Shown here piece by piece: positions 62,585 through 64,000 of a stretch of DNA of 64,000 bases. The DNA is from Trichopria drosophilae. Taxonomy: Eukaryota > Arthropoda > Insecta > Hymenoptera > Diapriidae. Position 1 is the stretch's first letter. The number at the start of each line of letters is the position of its first letter. The DNA is taken from contig CM059587.1 of assembly GCA_030407085.1 (NCBI GenBank), forward strand, positions 75,505,001 through 75,569,000, given 5' to 3'. Below the pieces are notes generated by a model. It had not been told where the DNA came from. It saw only the letters and a program-made list of their open reading frames with translations, and did not search any database. Position numbers and translations under genes: made by a program.

Positions 62585-64000
62585 CGAGTTGCTAAAATTG
62601 AGCCTACACGTCACCTACCTTCTTCTACTGTCTTTATTCTTTCATCTTCAAACTCACTCGTTGCTTCTCTTTCACTTTCGTTCTCTTTCACTCACACACG
62701 CTCTGTTCGAGGTGATTCGCGCATAATGTATCTATATATGGTCACGCATGTGTATATATATATATATACAGATATATTATATATATACATACATATAATC
62801 GACGTAAAAGCGTTAGATGTAAACTCGCGGTCTTTCCGAGATGCAAGGTAACGGGTGAACCAGCCAATCAAAGTTTGAACCCGAGAAACGTTGCGATGAC
62901 TCGTTCGAGATATCAGAAAAGTGGAGCGGAAGGAACGGAAAAAGTCGAGTCTTTTTGTACATACGTTTTTGTCGTACGCGTCTTTGTACGAAGCTTGTAA
63001 AATCGATTTTCATCGTCATTGTGCGTAAACTTTACGATGTATACGTTACGTATGTCGACTGTATGTACAGTCTTACATGTATTGCGTGCGATAATCCTAC
63101 GAAAACCGAACGACTGAAACTTGGAATTGTGTACATATACGAGGCACACTGGCGGCAGTGTGGGCTCAAACAGTGTTATGGAATGATACATCGTACCGCT
63201 CTCAGAGAAACAAAATCCTGACCTGTCTTTATAAACAAAAAAAATTATTTTCGAAATTCGTTCCATTCGTTTTTACGATCGGACTTTACCTACTTAAGCT
63301 TACCGCGAGCACCCTGTCTGACTGTAAATTGTGCTTTCTACTTGAGATAAGTAGTTCGCTCATATTTCTGATAACTTCAAAATTTAGCAATGTTTGCAAA
63401 CATTTTTTTAATATTTTTGGAAAGGATATAAAGCCTAACAGGTCTTGATTTGTTTGGTCTGTTCGAGCAACACGCCCTCGAATGCCCTCCGTGTGAACGT
63501 GTAACTTTTTTCAATCGCTTCGGAAGACGCGTAAAATATCTTCCTTCTTCTTAGAGTTTAATGGAGATGTTGTCTAGAATTTTATTCACTATTTCGTCGT
63601 CCCACCACCACTTATAGGACGGCGGTGGTTTGACATTATCGCTTATTTTTGCACCGTAGTTATATATAGATTGTTATACGTGTGGTATGAGATCGAACTG
63701 TTCGAAGTAGATGTTTCTACTTCAGTTTTACCGAGGTGTGATAAAGTACGAATTTATTCGACGTTTTCTTCCAGATTTTTAACGAAATCACACCTTTTCG
63801 AACATTTTGTGTTGTGACATTTTGTTTCTGTTTCGTAGTTCATGTTCGTGTTGTGAAACTGATTTATGTTTTACCAGCATCATAAGTTTTGAAAAATTAT
63901 TTGTATTTTTAGTTTGATGAATCTGTTGTTTAATCGCTCATAAAAACGTCTCTTAAGAAATTGATAAATTATTAAAAAAATAATAGTCTTGCGGATTGTC
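62585..64000 (+). other. 3' UTR or next intron of the PDZ gene; no further exon found
   Basis: The first ~900 bases are less AT-rich and more CpG-rich than most of the window. They include a CT-rich run (about 62620-62700) and an AT microsatellite (62751-62800). I found no canonical AATAAA followed by a GT-rich element that would fix a transcript end. No C2-domain exon is visible to the window end. Confidence 0.4.
62751..62800. repeat. AT/CATA-rich microsatellite
   Basis: TATATATATATATATACA followed by ATATTATATATATACATACA, downstream of the last mapped exon. Confidence 0.85.

Overview
The window looks like AT-rich nuclear DNA of an animal, most likely an insect. One spliced gene with long introns is recognisable. 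Simple-sequence tracts and many short inverted-repeat elements are interspersed, and no open reading frame resembles a bacterial or viral gene. The insect call rests on the protein family, the intron structure and the repeat style. Hymenoptera is a guess; the sequence does not prove it.

Gene content. The only coding sequence I can support is on the + strand at the right end: four exons at 55449-55573, 59621-59733, 61950-62026 and 62520-62578 (or to the stop at 62582-62584). Their reading phases chain without conflict (0, 2, 1) and every internal boundary has AG/GT splice sites. Together they encode most of one PDZ domain followed by a Ser/Pro/basic linker. The PDZ resembles Piccolo/RIM-type active-zone scaffolds more than other PDZ proteins, and the insect protein Fife is the best candidate. 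The N-terminal part and any C2 domains are not seen here. The first ~55 kb is therefore either upstream introns of this gene or intergenic DNA; I found no upstream exon that fits.

Layout of the rest. Positions 1-55448 are AT-rich non-coding DNA with isolated CpG-rich patches (about 2.6-3.1, 8.7-9.3, 12.5-12.6, 17.0-17.5, 26.2-26.6, 36.2-36.5, 43.6-44.1 and 49.3-49.5 kb) that may be conserved regulatory DNA. Scattered through this are foldback and MITE-like elements: (a) 'phrase-array' foldbacks at 544-817, 8376-8596 and 44504-44897, whose arms are built from short degenerate repeats and which have 7-bp flanking duplications; (b) a five-copy MITE-like family at 3388, 17774, 18331, 19081 and 20730; (c) a family of 0.7-1.3 kb imperfect palindromes at 11540, 20423 and 59881; (d) a 2.9 kb element at 26729-29634 with ~200-bp terminal inverted repeats and two palindromes inside it; (e) single foldbacks at 9608, 30469, 34126 and 48534. 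One copy of family (b) has inserted into a copy of family (c). One copy of family (c) lies in the second mapped intron of the PDZ gene.

The most unusual material is the phrase-array foldback group with its recurrent 7-bp target duplications, the nested palindrome at 27.4-28.9 kb, and three repeats carrying a hammerhead-ribozyme-like CTGANGA...GAAA arrangement (30.8, 50.5 and 51.0 kb).
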